A stretch of 64,000 bases of DNA, from NCBI GenBank assembly GCA_003260075.1, contig QLIY01000036.1, forward strand, positions 1 to 64,000, given 5' to 3'. Shown here piece after piece: positions 25,815 through 46,539 of this stretch. The DNA is from Phallusia mammillata. Lineage: Eukaryota; Chordata; Ascidiacea; Phlebobranchia; Ascidiidae. Within the stretch, counting starts at the first letter, position 1. Each line of letters opens with the position of its first letter. The notes beneath the pieces were generated by a model. That model worked only from the letters and a program-made list of their open reading frames with translations. It searched no databases and was not told where the DNA came from. Both the position numbers and the translations under genes were made by a program.

Positions 25815-26895
25815 TAATACGTGTATATCTGTATATGGTATGAGTTATCGCTAACGTAAAAATGGATCGCGGGTAATTACAGGTGTTACTGCGACCTGTT
25901 GATATTTTTTGTTGACACTTTACAAACAGTTTTTAAAAAATACATGATTATGCAGAGCGTTAACAGTTTGCTATAATATAATCCGATTTAAGTGCCTCTC
26001 TTTTGACAGATAATCCAGAAAGCTTTTAATGTAAACTTCCATTAAAATCCGATGGATTTTAATCAAAAATTACGGTAAGGGCAGTTTGTCAATAATTCAA
26101 ACTGTCCAGCAGTTTGGGGCTTTTAACAAATGGACAAATAGGTCAGACTAGATACTTCATATTTTTAGGTTTCTAGTTTCTTGAGTCATGCTATCAGGGT
26201 ACAGTAAAAAAGTGGTAAAGCTCAAATTGTGCTGGAACAAACCCATTTGTTGTAGTTAGGAGAAATTACCATCTTGCGGCGATGCATCGATAAACAGCCC
26301 ATGATCAGGTTTCTATTAACAGACACTGTAGAAGAGACTATGCGGCCACTGCGGTGTGTATTATCGCTAAAGATGATTGTAATCAAATCCTGATGTGTGT
26401 AAAGATAGCAACCAAAACGACTTTAAGCACCAAAGCCGTGCTTACGTATTAACCACATTGTGATAGAGTCATCATGGCATTAATGTTTAAATTTAGATGC
26501 TCCAGACAAGAAAAGCGTTGAATGTACTTTGGTGCTTGTTTTATTAGCAGAATTGATAGATATATATTAATTAATTGGCCAATATATCGATTTATATGGA
26601 TTTGTTTTACAGTTAACACGCAAAAACCTACCTAGTTGCTTCAAATTTTAAGCAAGTAAAATAATGACTTTCCTGTGCATTAATCATGGAAAAATCCAGC
26701 CTGTGGTTGGATTCGAACCGATGACAGGAGTTAATGAATTTTTGTTTATCTTTCCTGTACAGCGTCATTTGAAATGCACCACAACAAATTTTATGAGTTG
26801 CAAAAGTAATTTTTACTGTACGGGTATTCACAATTGTATTCAATTGGGTCCACAAACATACATCTGTTTAACTGTCATTTGAATTGCACATGCAT
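25815..26895. repeat. Segmental duplicate, copy 1 (3' flank of FReD gene A)
   Basis: About 1.1 kb directly downstream of gene A is nearly identical, in the same orientation, to 35468-36534 downstream of gene C. Shared strings include GGATCGCGGGTAATTACAGG and TCATGGCATTAATGTTTAAA. The similarity continues through the FReD exons of both genes to about 28345 and 37890. Confidence 0.9.
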
Positions 26896-31110
<4,215 letters not shown>

Positions 31111-31596
31111 TATGAAAATTCTGCAGTCTTAAAATGACACAAATGTATTAGTCTAAAATTCTACTTAAAATATGTTCAGTCAAGTCTTAGTGTAGCCCGG
31201 CAATATCTTGTAAACAACCTTGATTCTACGAGTTGCTAATTGCAGGTTGGTTAACACATAGACAGGTTAAGCAAATTATTTTTGGCTTATCACACGAAAA
31301 TGTTAAGTCCCTTAGACATTTTCCAAAACAAGTAATATAATAATCCTGTTTCTGAAAGCAATTTAAAGCTAACAATATTTACAGAAGCCAAGTATCTTAC
31401 TGCACTGCTGAGATGCGACCGAACAACAGTAAACATGATTAATAAGTGATGAGCATCGAGTTTAAGACCAACGTCTGTTGAAACAACGATTTAATGTTTA
31501 TGACCAACGTCAGAAAAAAAAACGATTTAGTTAAACGCCATTCGGGTCATAAGAGTTAAATGTACTTTTATAGCTTATGATCATGCTACTTTACTC

Positions 31597-31605
31597 TATA
31601 TATAA
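31597..31605 (+). promoter_or_regulatory. TATA box, FReD gene B
   Basis: TATATATAA lies 50 nt upstream of the proposed start codon at 31655, a typical spacing for a short 5' UTR. Confidence 0.45.
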
Positions 31606-31654
31606 ATGCAATTTGGCAGTTGGTTAGGTTTAAAGCAGTGCATTTGCTATTTGA

Positions 31655-34038
31655 ATGTCTGACGTAAGTAACTAACAACGGAAGTCAACAACTATATTAA
31701 CTCTTAGTACAGGTTTAGTTTGTACTAAAAAAATTACAGACAGGTAATTTTTTTTGTATTTATTTTACTGCCCAAGAAATACAAAACGTGCTTTATAATG
31801 GCCGAAGGTTTGTAAAATTAAATTGCAATATAATTAAGGCTTATTTTGTAGGTAGCAAATGTACTACAAGTTGGAAAGCAAACAAAGTCACAAATAAACA
31901 GAAAACTGAGTTGATGTGGATTGGTTCCCAGGTTCACATTTAAAAAAAATGTCGGACATTTATATTAGCTGAAACCTTTTTCGTCGAACGTATCGCCAAC
32001 TTTATAGAAACAAGTTAATAATCAACAAATGAGTTTTGTGTTTTGCTTAGCAACGAACGAGAAAGTCGAAATCGTCTTACTTTGAAACGAGTAGGTGAAT
32101 GAAGCAGAAAAGCATGCTTCGCTGGTCACGCCGTAACTGGATGTGCCTACGTATTTGGACAGTGGATCACTTTTGAACAGACGAGCCAAAAAGAGATGGT
32201 CCCAATGCAAGTCTGAAAACCTTCTGCGTTTTAAGGACTCTAATTTTGTGCGGTATCATTGGGTCAATAGTTGGCTGTTACGTTTTGGTAAGAATAATTT
32301 TTTAGTTGTAATTTTATGTAAAAAACACTATTTTTAAATTCATGTTGACCCAGGTGTTCACCACGAAGCCAAACAGCAATCTCGGTAAGTTTGGGATTAT
32401 TATTTTTTACAAATTGTGAATTAAAAAAAATGTAAAAGCTTCATGGTTTAAGAACATTAATATGTTCATCAAAACAGTAATATATAATGTGGAGTTTAAT
32501 ACATCTGTAAAGATTTAGGTGAAAAAGAATTAGAACAACTCGCGACGGAGTTACACAAAAGATTAAATCAAACAGAAGGTGAGATTTGCATTTGATTTAA
32601 AAAATGTAAGCTAATGGAATGGAATGTAACAAAACCCTGTTAACGCTGATTAATAGGTCCAAGCAATGCGGCGGAACAATGCGAATGTGATGTAGAAATC
32701 GAACTTCAAAACAAGTTGCAGCAACTCCACGCAAGACTTGCCAAAGTTGAAGGTAAAATTTGTTTGCAAATTAATCCATGCCAAAAATATTCATATACGT
32801 TTTGAACATTTATGCCCAGCTTTCATCAACCCAACGTCTTGTCGGGATGTTGCACCTCGCCATGCATACGACACCGGCGGCGTTTATACGATTTATCCAC
32901 TTACTGGAAGGCGTCAGGGAGTCATAGTTTACTGTGATTTGGTTACAGACGGCGGTGGATGGCTGGTAGGGCAAATTTCTTTTTTAATAACTTAATAGAT
33001 ACAAAAGAAACTTCGTAAAGTGAAATTGAATCAACAGGTTTTCCAGAAAAGGTAAGATGGCTCAGAAAACTTTAACCGCGGATGGGATGATTACGTCAAA
33101 GGATTTGGGAAACTAAATGGCGAGTTCTGGTTGGGTGAGTGACAATTTTATTATTATTTAGGATCGATGTAATTTCGCGCGTGAATAGAATCGAACTGCT
33201 TATGTTGAGTTTTTTCATGTAAATTTATTGTTTACAAAACTTTCATAAATATTTACCATTTTCCGGTAGTACGCTAACGCGAGTTAATTTTTACGTACCA
33301 ATGTCAATATTTCTACACAACGCAAACCTTGACCAATTTAAAGGAACCCAATTTGCTTTACAGGTCTTGAAAACTTGCACTTGATAACAAACAGTGGCGA
33401 TTACGAAATGAGAATTGATATGGAGGATTTTGAAGGGAAACAAAACTTATGCTCATTACGGGTAGCAATGCAAAATTTAAAACGTGATGTTTAAGAGTGA
33501 CCAATTATCTTCCATTTTATTAGAAAATTTTCCGTCGGTCCAGGAAGTAATTATACCTTGACACAAGGCAGTTTTTCCGGTCCAGCAGGTAACTTTTTTT
33601 CTCAATCATAAAATTCATACTTTGTCAACGTCAAAAACATCTACCTGTTTGAACCACTACAAACAATCTTTTGTTATGTCAAAAACAATTTAACCGTTAT
33701 TGAAACATGCCTTAAGATTTTTATGCTTATCTAACAGTTAGTTTTTGTCTGTTTTTCTATGCATGACGTTTTGGATTTTTACCTTTTATGAAGGTAATGG
33801 TATGCGACCCACTGGTGCCAGATTCTCCACCGAGGACAGAGACCAGGACACATGGCCAAAAAATTGTGCTCAGTCTTACAAAGGGGGTTGGTGGTTTACA
33901 AATTGCCACAGTGGAAATCCCAATGGTTATTACTATGGTGGTCCGCATGACTCATATGCAGATGGTGTTTGCCAGAGTCCGTTTCGTGGGAATTACTACT
34001 CATTGAAAACCATGGAGATGAAAATTAGAAGAAAGTAA
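31655..34038 (+). pseudogene. Gene B: membrane-anchored FReD gene, disabled
   Basis: Exons: 31655-31663 (start uncertain), 32186-32287, 32354-32384, 32513-32578, 32657-32752, 32820-32965, 33038-33134, 33364-33461, 33524-33588 and 33794-34038. The layout is a short cytoplasmic N-terminus, a type II membrane anchor (LILCGIIGSIVGCYVL), a coiled-coil exon (ELEQLATELHKRLNQTE), a second coil and a FReD. Two lesions break it. A TAA at 33053-33055 stands where paralogues have Lys in VFQKRKDG. One extra A in exon 33364-33461 makes it 98 nt against 97 in all paralogues and shifts the frame. It also lacks the collagen triplets present in D and E (the exon reads GPSNAAEQ). The last exon is still open and well conserved, so inactivation may be recent, allelic or a sequencing error. 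A poly-A signal follows at 34124. Confidence 0.75.
32081..32177 (-). pseudogene. Orphan half-LCCL exon
   Basis: On the minus strand this reads LFKSDPLSKYVGTSSYGV, then EACFSASFTYSFQ and a GTAAGA donor. It matches the second half of LCCL 1 in gene A (SDPLPKYEGTTRFGVISES). No partner exon is nearby, so it is a relic of a second LCCL-containing gene. Its upstream edge abuts, in antisense, the acceptor of gene B's membrane-anchor exon. Confidence 0.7.
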
Positions 34039-34123
34039 CTGCATGAGTAGCTCCAACAAAAGCTAAAAGCGATATTTTTTTAATTTGGTAGAGTTGGTGT
34101 TATATTTTATATCTGTCGACTGT

Positions 34124-34129
34124 AATAAA
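34124..34129 (+). terminator. Polyadenylation signal, gene B
   Basis: AATAAA lies 86 nt after the gene B stop codon. Confidence 0.5.
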
Positions 34130-34361
34130 AATCTTTCCAAAAATGTTTTTAATATTTTTTATTACTTGTTGTAATTACAAACACATCTGTGGTGTTCGTA
34201 ACTGTTAAACTGTTTCCGACAACAGTAATAGCTTTGTTTTGTGATGTTGATGTGTTTTGATGTAAATGTTGTCTGATGAACAAAATGTTATGGATTTTTA
34301 AAAATAAAGTGTCATGAGTACTTGCAAGAATGTACTTGTATGGGAGCAGGTTGATGTACAG

Positions 34362-34479
34362 CAGCGGTTCTCAAACTGGGGTCCGCGGTCCTTTAGGAGC
34401 CCGTGAGGCAATTTTGGGGGGACCGCGAAGGGGTTAAAGTAATTCTATAATCTTATTTGGCATCAGTTTGTGCCACTAA

Positions 34480-34572
<93 letters not shown>

Positions 34573-34800
34573 AAAAATGCAATTGTTCGCGCACACTCGT
34601 AATGCTTTTTTTGTATTGTCTGTGATGTCGTAAGCTGTCTTTGGATGATTATTATGCGCAATTTTGTATAACCAGCTAAAATCCTGCAATCAACTTTCGT
34701 TTTTATGAAATACACATTTAGGGTTAGGGACCGTGAGCCCTCGAAATAATGTCAGAGGGACCGTTTTAAAAAAAAATATGAAAAAGTTTGAGAACCACTG
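34362..34800. mobile_element. hAT-type MITE 1 of a stacked pair
   Basis: Termini are CAGCGGTTCTCAAACT and, inverted, CAGTGGTTCTCAAACT. It is flanked by ATGTACAG at 34354-34361 and 34801-34808. It contains a 91-base G run (34480-34570), probably an assembly artefact. No transposase is present. Confidence 0.9.
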
Positions 34801-34808
34801 ATGTACAG

Positions 34809-35329
34809 CAGGGCTGCAACTCCTTGGGATTTTTCCCAAGATCTTGGGATTTCAGTGCTGAGCTTGGGATCTTGGGAAAAACTTTTTAAACCTTGGGATT
34901 TTTTGAAATTATCCGTTTAATACGTTTGAGATGCAAATATTATTATTGTTGCGAAAAAAAATTATCCTTTTGCAAAAATCATCTTTTTATGTAACGATTC
35001 TTTGTGTTTAAAGCCGTGTAAGTTGATTGAAATTCGCTGTCAAAACTAGTGAGTCAGGCCAGTACTACAGGCTTTTCGATGTGCCAGTAAAAAAAATGTC
35101 CAAAAAAACTTATTTTTTCTTTTGTATTTTTCTGGTATTTCTTATCACCTTTTCAAAGGTTCGTGATGGCTGGGACCTGGTGTAACTATAAAGATTATGT
35201 TTGCCTGCTCCAGCTAGGATTTAAACTGTGTATTTGCCATTTTTTGGTTATCTTGGGATTTTTGGACAAACCTTGGGATTTTTAGTGAGGGAACCTTGGG
35301 ATATCTTAAAATTCTCAGTGGCAGCCCTG
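34809..35329. mobile_element. hAT-type MITE 2 of a stacked pair
   Basis: Termini are CAGGGCTGCAACT and, inverted, CAGGGCTGCCACT. It begins right after the second ATGTACAG and is followed by a third ATGTACAG at 35330-35337. CTTGGGATTTT-type units recur inside. It belongs to a different family from its neighbour but used the same 8-bp target. Confidence 0.9.
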
Positions 35330-35467
35330 ATGTACAGGAACGTTTGCAGAAATTAGTAAACTTTAACTTGAGTTTTACTGCTAAAAAGTTTGAGTCTCTA
35401 GAATAGGTAAACATTGTAAAAATCATTAAATGTCCAAAGGAGAAGCTACTGCATCGTTAACGGACTT

Positions 35468-36534
35468 ATAATACGTGTATGGTAAGAGTTATCGCTAACG
35501 TAAAAATGGATCGCGGGTAATTACAGGTGTTACTGCGACCTGTTGATATTTTTTGTTGACACTTTACAAACAGTTTTTAAAAAATACATGATTATGCAGA
35601 GCGTTAACAGTTTGCTATAATATAATCCGATTTAAGCGCCTCTCTTTTGACAGATAATACTGGAAGCTTTGAACATAAACTTCCATTAAAATCCAATGGA
35701 TTTTAATCAAAAATTACGGTAAGGGCGGTTTGTCACTAATTCAAACTGTCCAGCAGTTTGGGGCTTTCAACAAATGGACGAATAGGCCAGACTTGATACT
35801 TCATATTTTTTTGGTTTCTAGTTTCTTAAGTCATGCTATCAGGGTACAGTAAAAAGTGGTAAAGCTCAAATTGCGCTGGAACAAACCTACTTGTTGTAGT
35901 TAGGAGAAATTACCATCTTGTGGCGATGCAGCGATAAACAGCCCATGATCAGGTTTCTATTAACAGACATTGTAGAAGAGACTATGTGGCCACTGCGGTG
36001 TGTATTATCGCTAAAGATGATCGTAATCAAATCCTGATGTGTGTAAAGATAGCAACCAAAACGACTTTAAGCACCAAAGCCGTGCTTACGTATTAACCAC
36101 ATTGTGATAGAGTCATCATGGCATTAATGTTTAAATTTAGATGCTCCAGACAAGAAAAGCGTTGAATGTACTTTGGTGCTTGTTTTATTAGCAGAATTGA
36201 TAGATATATATTAATTAATTGGCCAATATATCGATTTATATGGATTTGTTTTACGGTTAACACGCAAAAACGCACCTAGTTGCTTCAAATTTTAAGCAAG
36301 TAAAATAATGACTTTCCTGTACATTAATTTTAGAAAAAAGCAGCCTGCGGAGGGATTCGAACACATGACAGGAGTGAATGAATTTTTGTTTATCTTTCCT
36401 GTACAGTGTCATTTGAAATGCACCACAACAAATTTGAGTCGCTAAAGTAATGTTTACTACGGGTATTCTCAATTGTATTCAAGTGGGTCCACAAACATAC
36501 AGTCGTTTAGTTTTTATTTGAATTGCACATGCAT
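35468..36534. repeat. Segmental duplicate, copy 2 (3' flank of FReD gene C)
   Basis: Near-identical to 25815-26895. See that entry for shared strings. Both copies lie directly downstream of a minus-strand FReD gene. Confidence 0.9.
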
Positions 36535-38512
36535 TTATTTTTTTCTGATTTTCAACTCCATGGTTTTCAATGAGTAGTGGTAGCCTCGAAAAGGATTCCA
36601 GCAAACACCATCTGCATATGAGTCATGCGGACCACCATAGTAATAACCGGGGGGGGGGGCCACCATGACAGTTTGTAAACCACCAACCACCTTTGAATGA
36701 CTGAGCACAATTAGATGAGTAAGTATCCTGGTCCCTGTCCTTGGTGGAGAATCTAGTTCCGGTGGGTTGCAATCCATTACCTTTAACCAACGTATAAGTT
36801 TCGTTAATGAAAACCTAGTTTCGTGAACCTAAAATACAAATCATTCTTCATTGCAGTATGACAACAACCACAATGATTATAGGTGCAAAGAGTTGAGAAA
36901 AGAAAATGTACCTGCTGGCCCGGAAAAATGTTCTTGTGTCAAGGTGTAATCGTTTCCAGAACCCACAGAAAAGTTCCTAGAATAATTGAAACACGTTGTA
37001 TTTTATGACATAATACCCTAAAAAACTCAAGCGCATAAATATACCCATAATATGCATAAGTCTTGTTTCCCTCAAAGTCCTCCATGTCAATTCTCATTTC
37101 ATATTCGCCACTGTTTGTTATCAAGTGTAGGTTTTCAAGTCCTGGAAAGTAAACAAGGTTGGTGACAATGTTGACAGGTCAAATACTCCACAACTGCGAA
37201 GTTAATCCCTAAATGAGCCAACATTTGATGTCATTTAACTGCTTACAAGACGCATGCATGTAAAAACACCAAAAACAGTCGGCAACTCGATCTTAGAGAT
37301 CCTAGCCTAGTTGAGAAAGAAACTGCCACTTTGGTACTTAGTTGTGGTAAGTTCCATTACGTTAGAGCCATTAAAACGTTACGGTAGGGAATATTCATGC
37401 GTCTTTGATCAAAATCAACAATTTTTAGCTGTTGCATGGAAAACAATAATCAAAATCAATTTAGAACATTCGGTCGGCGGTCGTTGCACGTGAAATGCTT
37501 CTAAACTCTTACCCAACCAGAACTCGCCGTCTAGTTTCCCAAATCCGTTCACGTAATCATCCCATCCACGATCGAAGTTTTCCGAGCCATCTTTCCTTTT
37601 TTGGAACACCTGTACGTACATTTTCTTCTTTACGATATGATTGTTCATGATCAATTCATTCAACCTATACCAGCCATCCGCCACCGTCTGTCACCAAATC
37701 ACAGTAAACTTTGACTCCCTGACGCCCTCCAGCGAGCGGGTAAATCGTATAAACGCCACCGGTGTCGTTTGCATATCGAGGTGAAACATCTCGACAAGAT
37801 TTTGGATTGATAGCAGCTGAACATAAACGATGAAAAAAGGAAATAGTTCCTGGACAAGACAGTTTATTTTTCTTTTGACTTGACAAATAACTGGTTTCTG
37901 AATTAACTTCCAACCACCTTCAGCTCTTGCAAGTCTCTCTTCAAGTTGCTGCATCTTGTTTCGAAGTTCGATTTCAGAATCACATTCGCATTGTTTCGCC
38001 GCGTCGCCTTTATCTCCCTTGGGACCGGGAAATCCTCGTGGACCTGTCAAATGATTATGTTTACTAGCCGAGTGCTTGTCTTTCCAAATAATGAGATTGA
38101 TAGAAAAGTAAAGTCAAAATAAGTTTAAAAAACTCCTCGTGAAATCGGCCATAGTTAAATCGCAAACATATGCTGGTCACCAGTCAACAACTACGTGTTT
38201 GATTATTAAGACATAATTGTTAATCACACTTTTGTTGCCTTTTGTATGTTGCGAAATGCTTGGAGGGCTGATTTAAATTCGGTTTACTCATCTTGAAGCA
38301 CGTTGCTATATGTTTGTCTTACCTCTTTTGCCTGGTGGGCCTCGACCAAAGCTTGACATTGTGCCTGTATTTGATTGATTATTCGATGAAGATCTTTGAA
38401 ACACTTCATGCAAACTTCCACACTGAAAATTCACTGAACATGATTCCAAGTTAATGTGACCGCTTGCAGCAGCGAGAAACAACAAAACCAGCAAAAAGTG
38501 TTTGGGAGCCAT
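36535..38512 (-). CDS. Gene C: secreted collagen-FReD (ficolin-like) protein, frameshifted in last exon
   Basis: Exons: 38323-38512, 37918-38043, 37671-37816, 37513-37609, 37045-37141, 36912-36976 and 36535-36780. The signal peptide is [19 protein letters not shown] Cys-bearing linker follows ([10 protein letters not shown]), then collagen triplets running across the exon 1/2 junction (GPPGKR, then [14 protein letters not shown]), a coil ([17 protein letters not shown]) and the FReD. This is ficolin architecture, so secreted trimers binding acetylated or sugar ligands are likely by family analogy. The last exon is 246 nt instead of 245 because an 11-G run (36649-36659) replaces ten bases that encode the Asn-Pro-Asn stretch in paralogues, shifting the frame. 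I suspect an assembly error rather than a real lesion. An upstream in-frame GTG at 38560 is not a likely start; the ATG at 38512 begins the signal peptide. Confidence 0.8.
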
Positions 38513-38617
38513 TTCAACGTTTAACAGAAAGTCAAGCACAAATGCTGCATCTTTTATCACAGAGGGACAATTTACACAGTGGCGATGAGCTGTTTGTGGA
38601 AAACAAAGTTGACTCGA

Positions 38618-38626
38618 GGGAATTTC
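38618..38626 (-). promoter_or_regulatory. Kappa-B-like site in conserved 5' flank of gene C
   Basis: On the minus strand GAAATTCCC lies 114 nt upstream of the gene C start codon, inside ACGAAATTCCCTCGAGT, which is also present 114 nt upstream of gene F. It is one base from a consensus NF-kappa-B site (GGAAATTCCC). Function is inferred only. Confidence 0.35.
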
Positions 38627-39030
38627 GTAGATGAGAATGTCACGTACCGAAACTGGCTTGGCAAAAACAAGTGAAGCAATTTAATTTGAAATGGAAATTT
38701 TCCCAAGCGCTTCCAAGGTTATGTTGTTGCCATATCTAAACATTTGTAACAAAATTAATCGCCCGTTTAAGCTATACTGTAGTTTCAAATCTCCACTCAT
38801 TACTATTTTTATCAAAATTAAAGTAAAACATCAATAGCAAAGCAAAAACGATGTTTTAAACCAACTATTTATAGCCTTCTGGATCTTGAAAAAATCGGGG
38901 CCTTTTGCCAAAGCACTGAATTCATATGAGCCAATTGCAACAAACCTGGTAATAGTTTTTAGTTTCTTATATCCGTAATATGTTCTATTGATGTAACTGT
39001 CTTGTAACTGTGGAGAATAGGAAATGTTGT

Positions 39031-39275
39031 GCTGATACAACCCACTGGTACTAGATTATCCAACAGGGACAAAGAACAATTTAATATTTGTTCGAATGGT
39101 TGTGCCCAGAAATACATAGGTGGTTGGTGGTTTCCCAATTGCCATGCTGGAAATCCCGATGGTTATTACTATGGTGGGCCGCATGAATCATATGCCGATG
39201 GTGTTTGCTTGAGGCTGTTTCGAGGCTACAATTACTCATTGAAGACGATGGAGTTGGAATCAGAAAAAAATGCGA
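39031..39275 (+). pseudogene. Orphan last exon of a FReD gene
   Basis: This encodes QPTGTRLSNRDKEQF, NGCAQKYIGGWWFPNCHAG and [19 protein letters not shown], clearly the terminal FReD exon. No FReD exons precede it. The calcium-site motif is altered, and the end is frameshifted so that the usual stop is lost. It sits between divergent genes C and D and is a relic of a deleted family member. Confidence 0.85.
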
Positions 39276-39310
39276 TTGCAGCTTTAATGATAAAATATTA
39301 TCAGTTTTAA

Positions 39311-40124
39311 TGAAAAATTAATGGAAACGTGTCAGTTTATCGTATGCTGTACGATGTGTGTATACAACCAATTGCATATGTGATATGTTTTTATAATGCG
39401 AGACTACGGCGGACGTTTTAGCTGCTGGTCCTTTTTGAAGTTTCAAGTAATTTCGTTATTTTTTTATCACTCTGTGTAAATGCCGAATAAATAAATTTTT
39501 GATTTTTAGACGGTTTAGATTTTCATGACACTCCACAATAATATGACGGAACGGCGGCGAAACGTGATATCATTTGCTTAATGTATTTCGTAACAATTAC
39601 TATTTAAAACATTAGTTCAGTCAAATGACATGTTTTGCAAACAACCAAGAAAAAACCAAGAGGTGCATTAAAGAAACATAGTAGGTGTTACCAACATGGT
39701 TATCAATACTATGGACTTGTTCTGACAGCTTTCGCTATTGACCATCCATCAAACAGCATTGGTAAGGTATGGCTTTTTAGCCTGTTACTTCCAAAAACTG
39801 GAGTGCCGTTGAATGGCTACACTATAGCCAATACGGCCGATCTCTCGTCCCCAGCTGCATTTATGAGATTTATGAGACCTTATAGGTCAAAACAGTATGC
39901 AAGTCCGCAGTTTATCATTTATTGGATTTTTGCTTTTGTAACTAGATATCATGGAACTAAATAATTTTGAACAATCTAGAGTTATTGTCAAATCATTTAC
40001 AAAGTGCTTTTGTATTCACATGAGCTCACGTGCAAAACTTAGCGTAGGTCACAGCTTTGAGCAAGCTGTGTTTTTTTAAAGCAATGCCAAACCCACTGGA
40101 CTATAAGACGTTGACGGAATCGTG
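39311..40124. other. Intergenic between FReD relic and gene D
   Basis: An open frame at 39635-39964 overlaps a short repeat whose relative is at about 61715-61800, so I do not call it a gene. The remainder shows nothing recognisable apart from the probable gene D promoter. Confidence 0.45.
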
Positions 40125-42372
<2,248 letters not shown>

Positions 42373-42460
42373 TTGCACACATACTTGGGGAAAAAAGACA
42401 ACGTACTTCTATATATGGTAAATAATATGCGCATTTACGTGATTTATACAAGCGATTTCA

Positions 42461-42466
42461 AATAAA
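42461..42466 (+). terminator. Polyadenylation signal, gene D
   Basis: AATAAA lies 89 nt after the gene D stop codon. Confidence 0.5.
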
Positions 42467-43751
42467 AGTGACAATTACACAAGTTGTTTTGCAAACAAAC
42501 TACGATTTCAAACATATTTGGCCACCAGAAAACAACAAAACTAGACAAGCGTTTAAGAGTTATATAAATGTTTACCAGAAACCTAAAATAGCATCTTAAA
42601 GTGACTTCGCGTAGTTTTGTAGATTAGATTTTTAAGGTGTGGCAAACTAAAGTCAATCGGTCCAGCTTATTTGTCATTAAAAACTTTACCATTAAAGTTT
42701 GAGTATAATGACGAATTTACTGTCTGGAATAGAATGGAGCCAGATTCGCAAAATTATAAACCTTTCGAAGGTAAGTATTAGAGTCTAATAATCAAACATT
42801 AAACATAACATTTCAGCCTATACCCAAGCTGACACCAAGATTTAGCTGCAAACCTATTTACTTGTTTAACAGAATACCACACACCACATTACAAACTGTG
42901 CAGTCTACTCTTTTCCGTTTCATAACGTGTGTAATTTCCGTTACTACGCTTTGTCACGTGGAACAAATCCCAATTAGATTACGCTTGAGTTCCGTTAACC
43001 GGATAAAAGTGGGTAAACATGAAACAGAGGTGGTATAGCCAACACGCACATTTACTGCATACCTGTTTTAAACTGTTCCCAACACGAATAATAATTAGAA
43101 GTATTTGGTCCACCATGAAAAGGAGAAAAAGACAAACATTCGTTATTGCAAAACGATCCGAAACTCAAACGTAGCTAAAAAATAAACAACGGTGATCAAA
43201 ATCGTTTTTCTGCATATCCAAGTTCACGCGTACGGAAATGAAGTCAGTGGCGTACTTTGTGTATGTTTTTCTGCTTGCAAGAATTCGGTCGGACGATTGC
43301 ATAACTTAAGTTACTCTAAATATCCAAAAGAATTTCTAGTGTTCAAGGAAATAACAAACAATCCCGATAATAAGCGTTGGATAAAGCGTGTGGTTTTGTA
43401 TGTAACAGGAAGAGAGATTACCTGCATTAAAGGAACGTGGGAGGTGTGACGAGCCCCACCAATGTTTATGTAAGCACGTTACAAATTTTAACAAACCATC
43501 AGTTATTACCCATTATTGATCAAAAGCGTTTTGCCCAAACCAGCTGACGAGTCAAACAAGTGTTTTTCGTTTTAGAACGATGGAAGGGAATTTGTCAAAA
43601 TCGAATGGTACGTTGTTACTTTCCTCTTTCAGTTTTCTACCTTTATGTTCAATTCTACGTTTTTGGCATGTTGGAGTTTCGGAAATTTGTTAGATTTGTT
43701 AGATTAAACCTAATATGCCCAAACGATTATTGGGAAAAGTCAGCAACAATA
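42467..43751. other. Intergenic between genes D and E
   Basis: No gene or repeat recognised. The distal part is presumably the gene E promoter and 5' UTR. Confidence 0.4.
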
Positions 43752-46115
<2,364 letters not shown>

Positions 46116-46539
46116 ATGCATGTGCAGTTTCACTGAAAACCTTACCACGGCTTGTTTGTTTATTGTGTTTATGCTGCAAGAACTGTACATGTATGTATTT
46201 AATTGTGTTGTAACATGTGTAGAAAATCGTAACATTGTTGCTGATTTACTGCTGGTAAGTCGTTAAAATGTATACATCGTCTTTATATTAAAAACATGGA
46301 CCATGAAACACATATATATTATAAATGGCAGTTGACGGCTATTTAAGAAACACCTGACAATACTCAAGTTTGTTGCTTGTTGGTTCTGAAAAAAAACGAC
46401 ATTTGCATTGTGTAATAAATTCGTTGTGAAAACTCGTTTTAATGCGTTTCATTTCTCCACCACAAAGCACTGCAGGTCTAAACCACGTCAATTTTTAGGG
46501 AAATATATACGATTTCTACCAGACGTATAGCATAAACAT

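Noticed and set aside
26690-26730. tRNA-like B box (GGTTCGAATCC) on the minus strand
   Set aside because: No A box, no pairing acceptor or T stem, and the copy in the gene C flank has decayed; at most an old SINE trace.
34453-34715. Poly-proline open frames on the minus strand
   Set aside because: They are translations of the 91-base G run inside a hAT MITE, not genes.
38513-38560. Upstream in-frame extension of gene C (and the matching one of gene F at 47125)
   Set aside because: It would start with GTG. The downstream ATG begins a proper signal peptide in both genes, and the similarity is shared 5' UTR.
39635-39964. 109-residue plus-strand open frame
   Set aside because: It overlaps a short repeat whose relative is at about 61715-61800 and matches no known protein.
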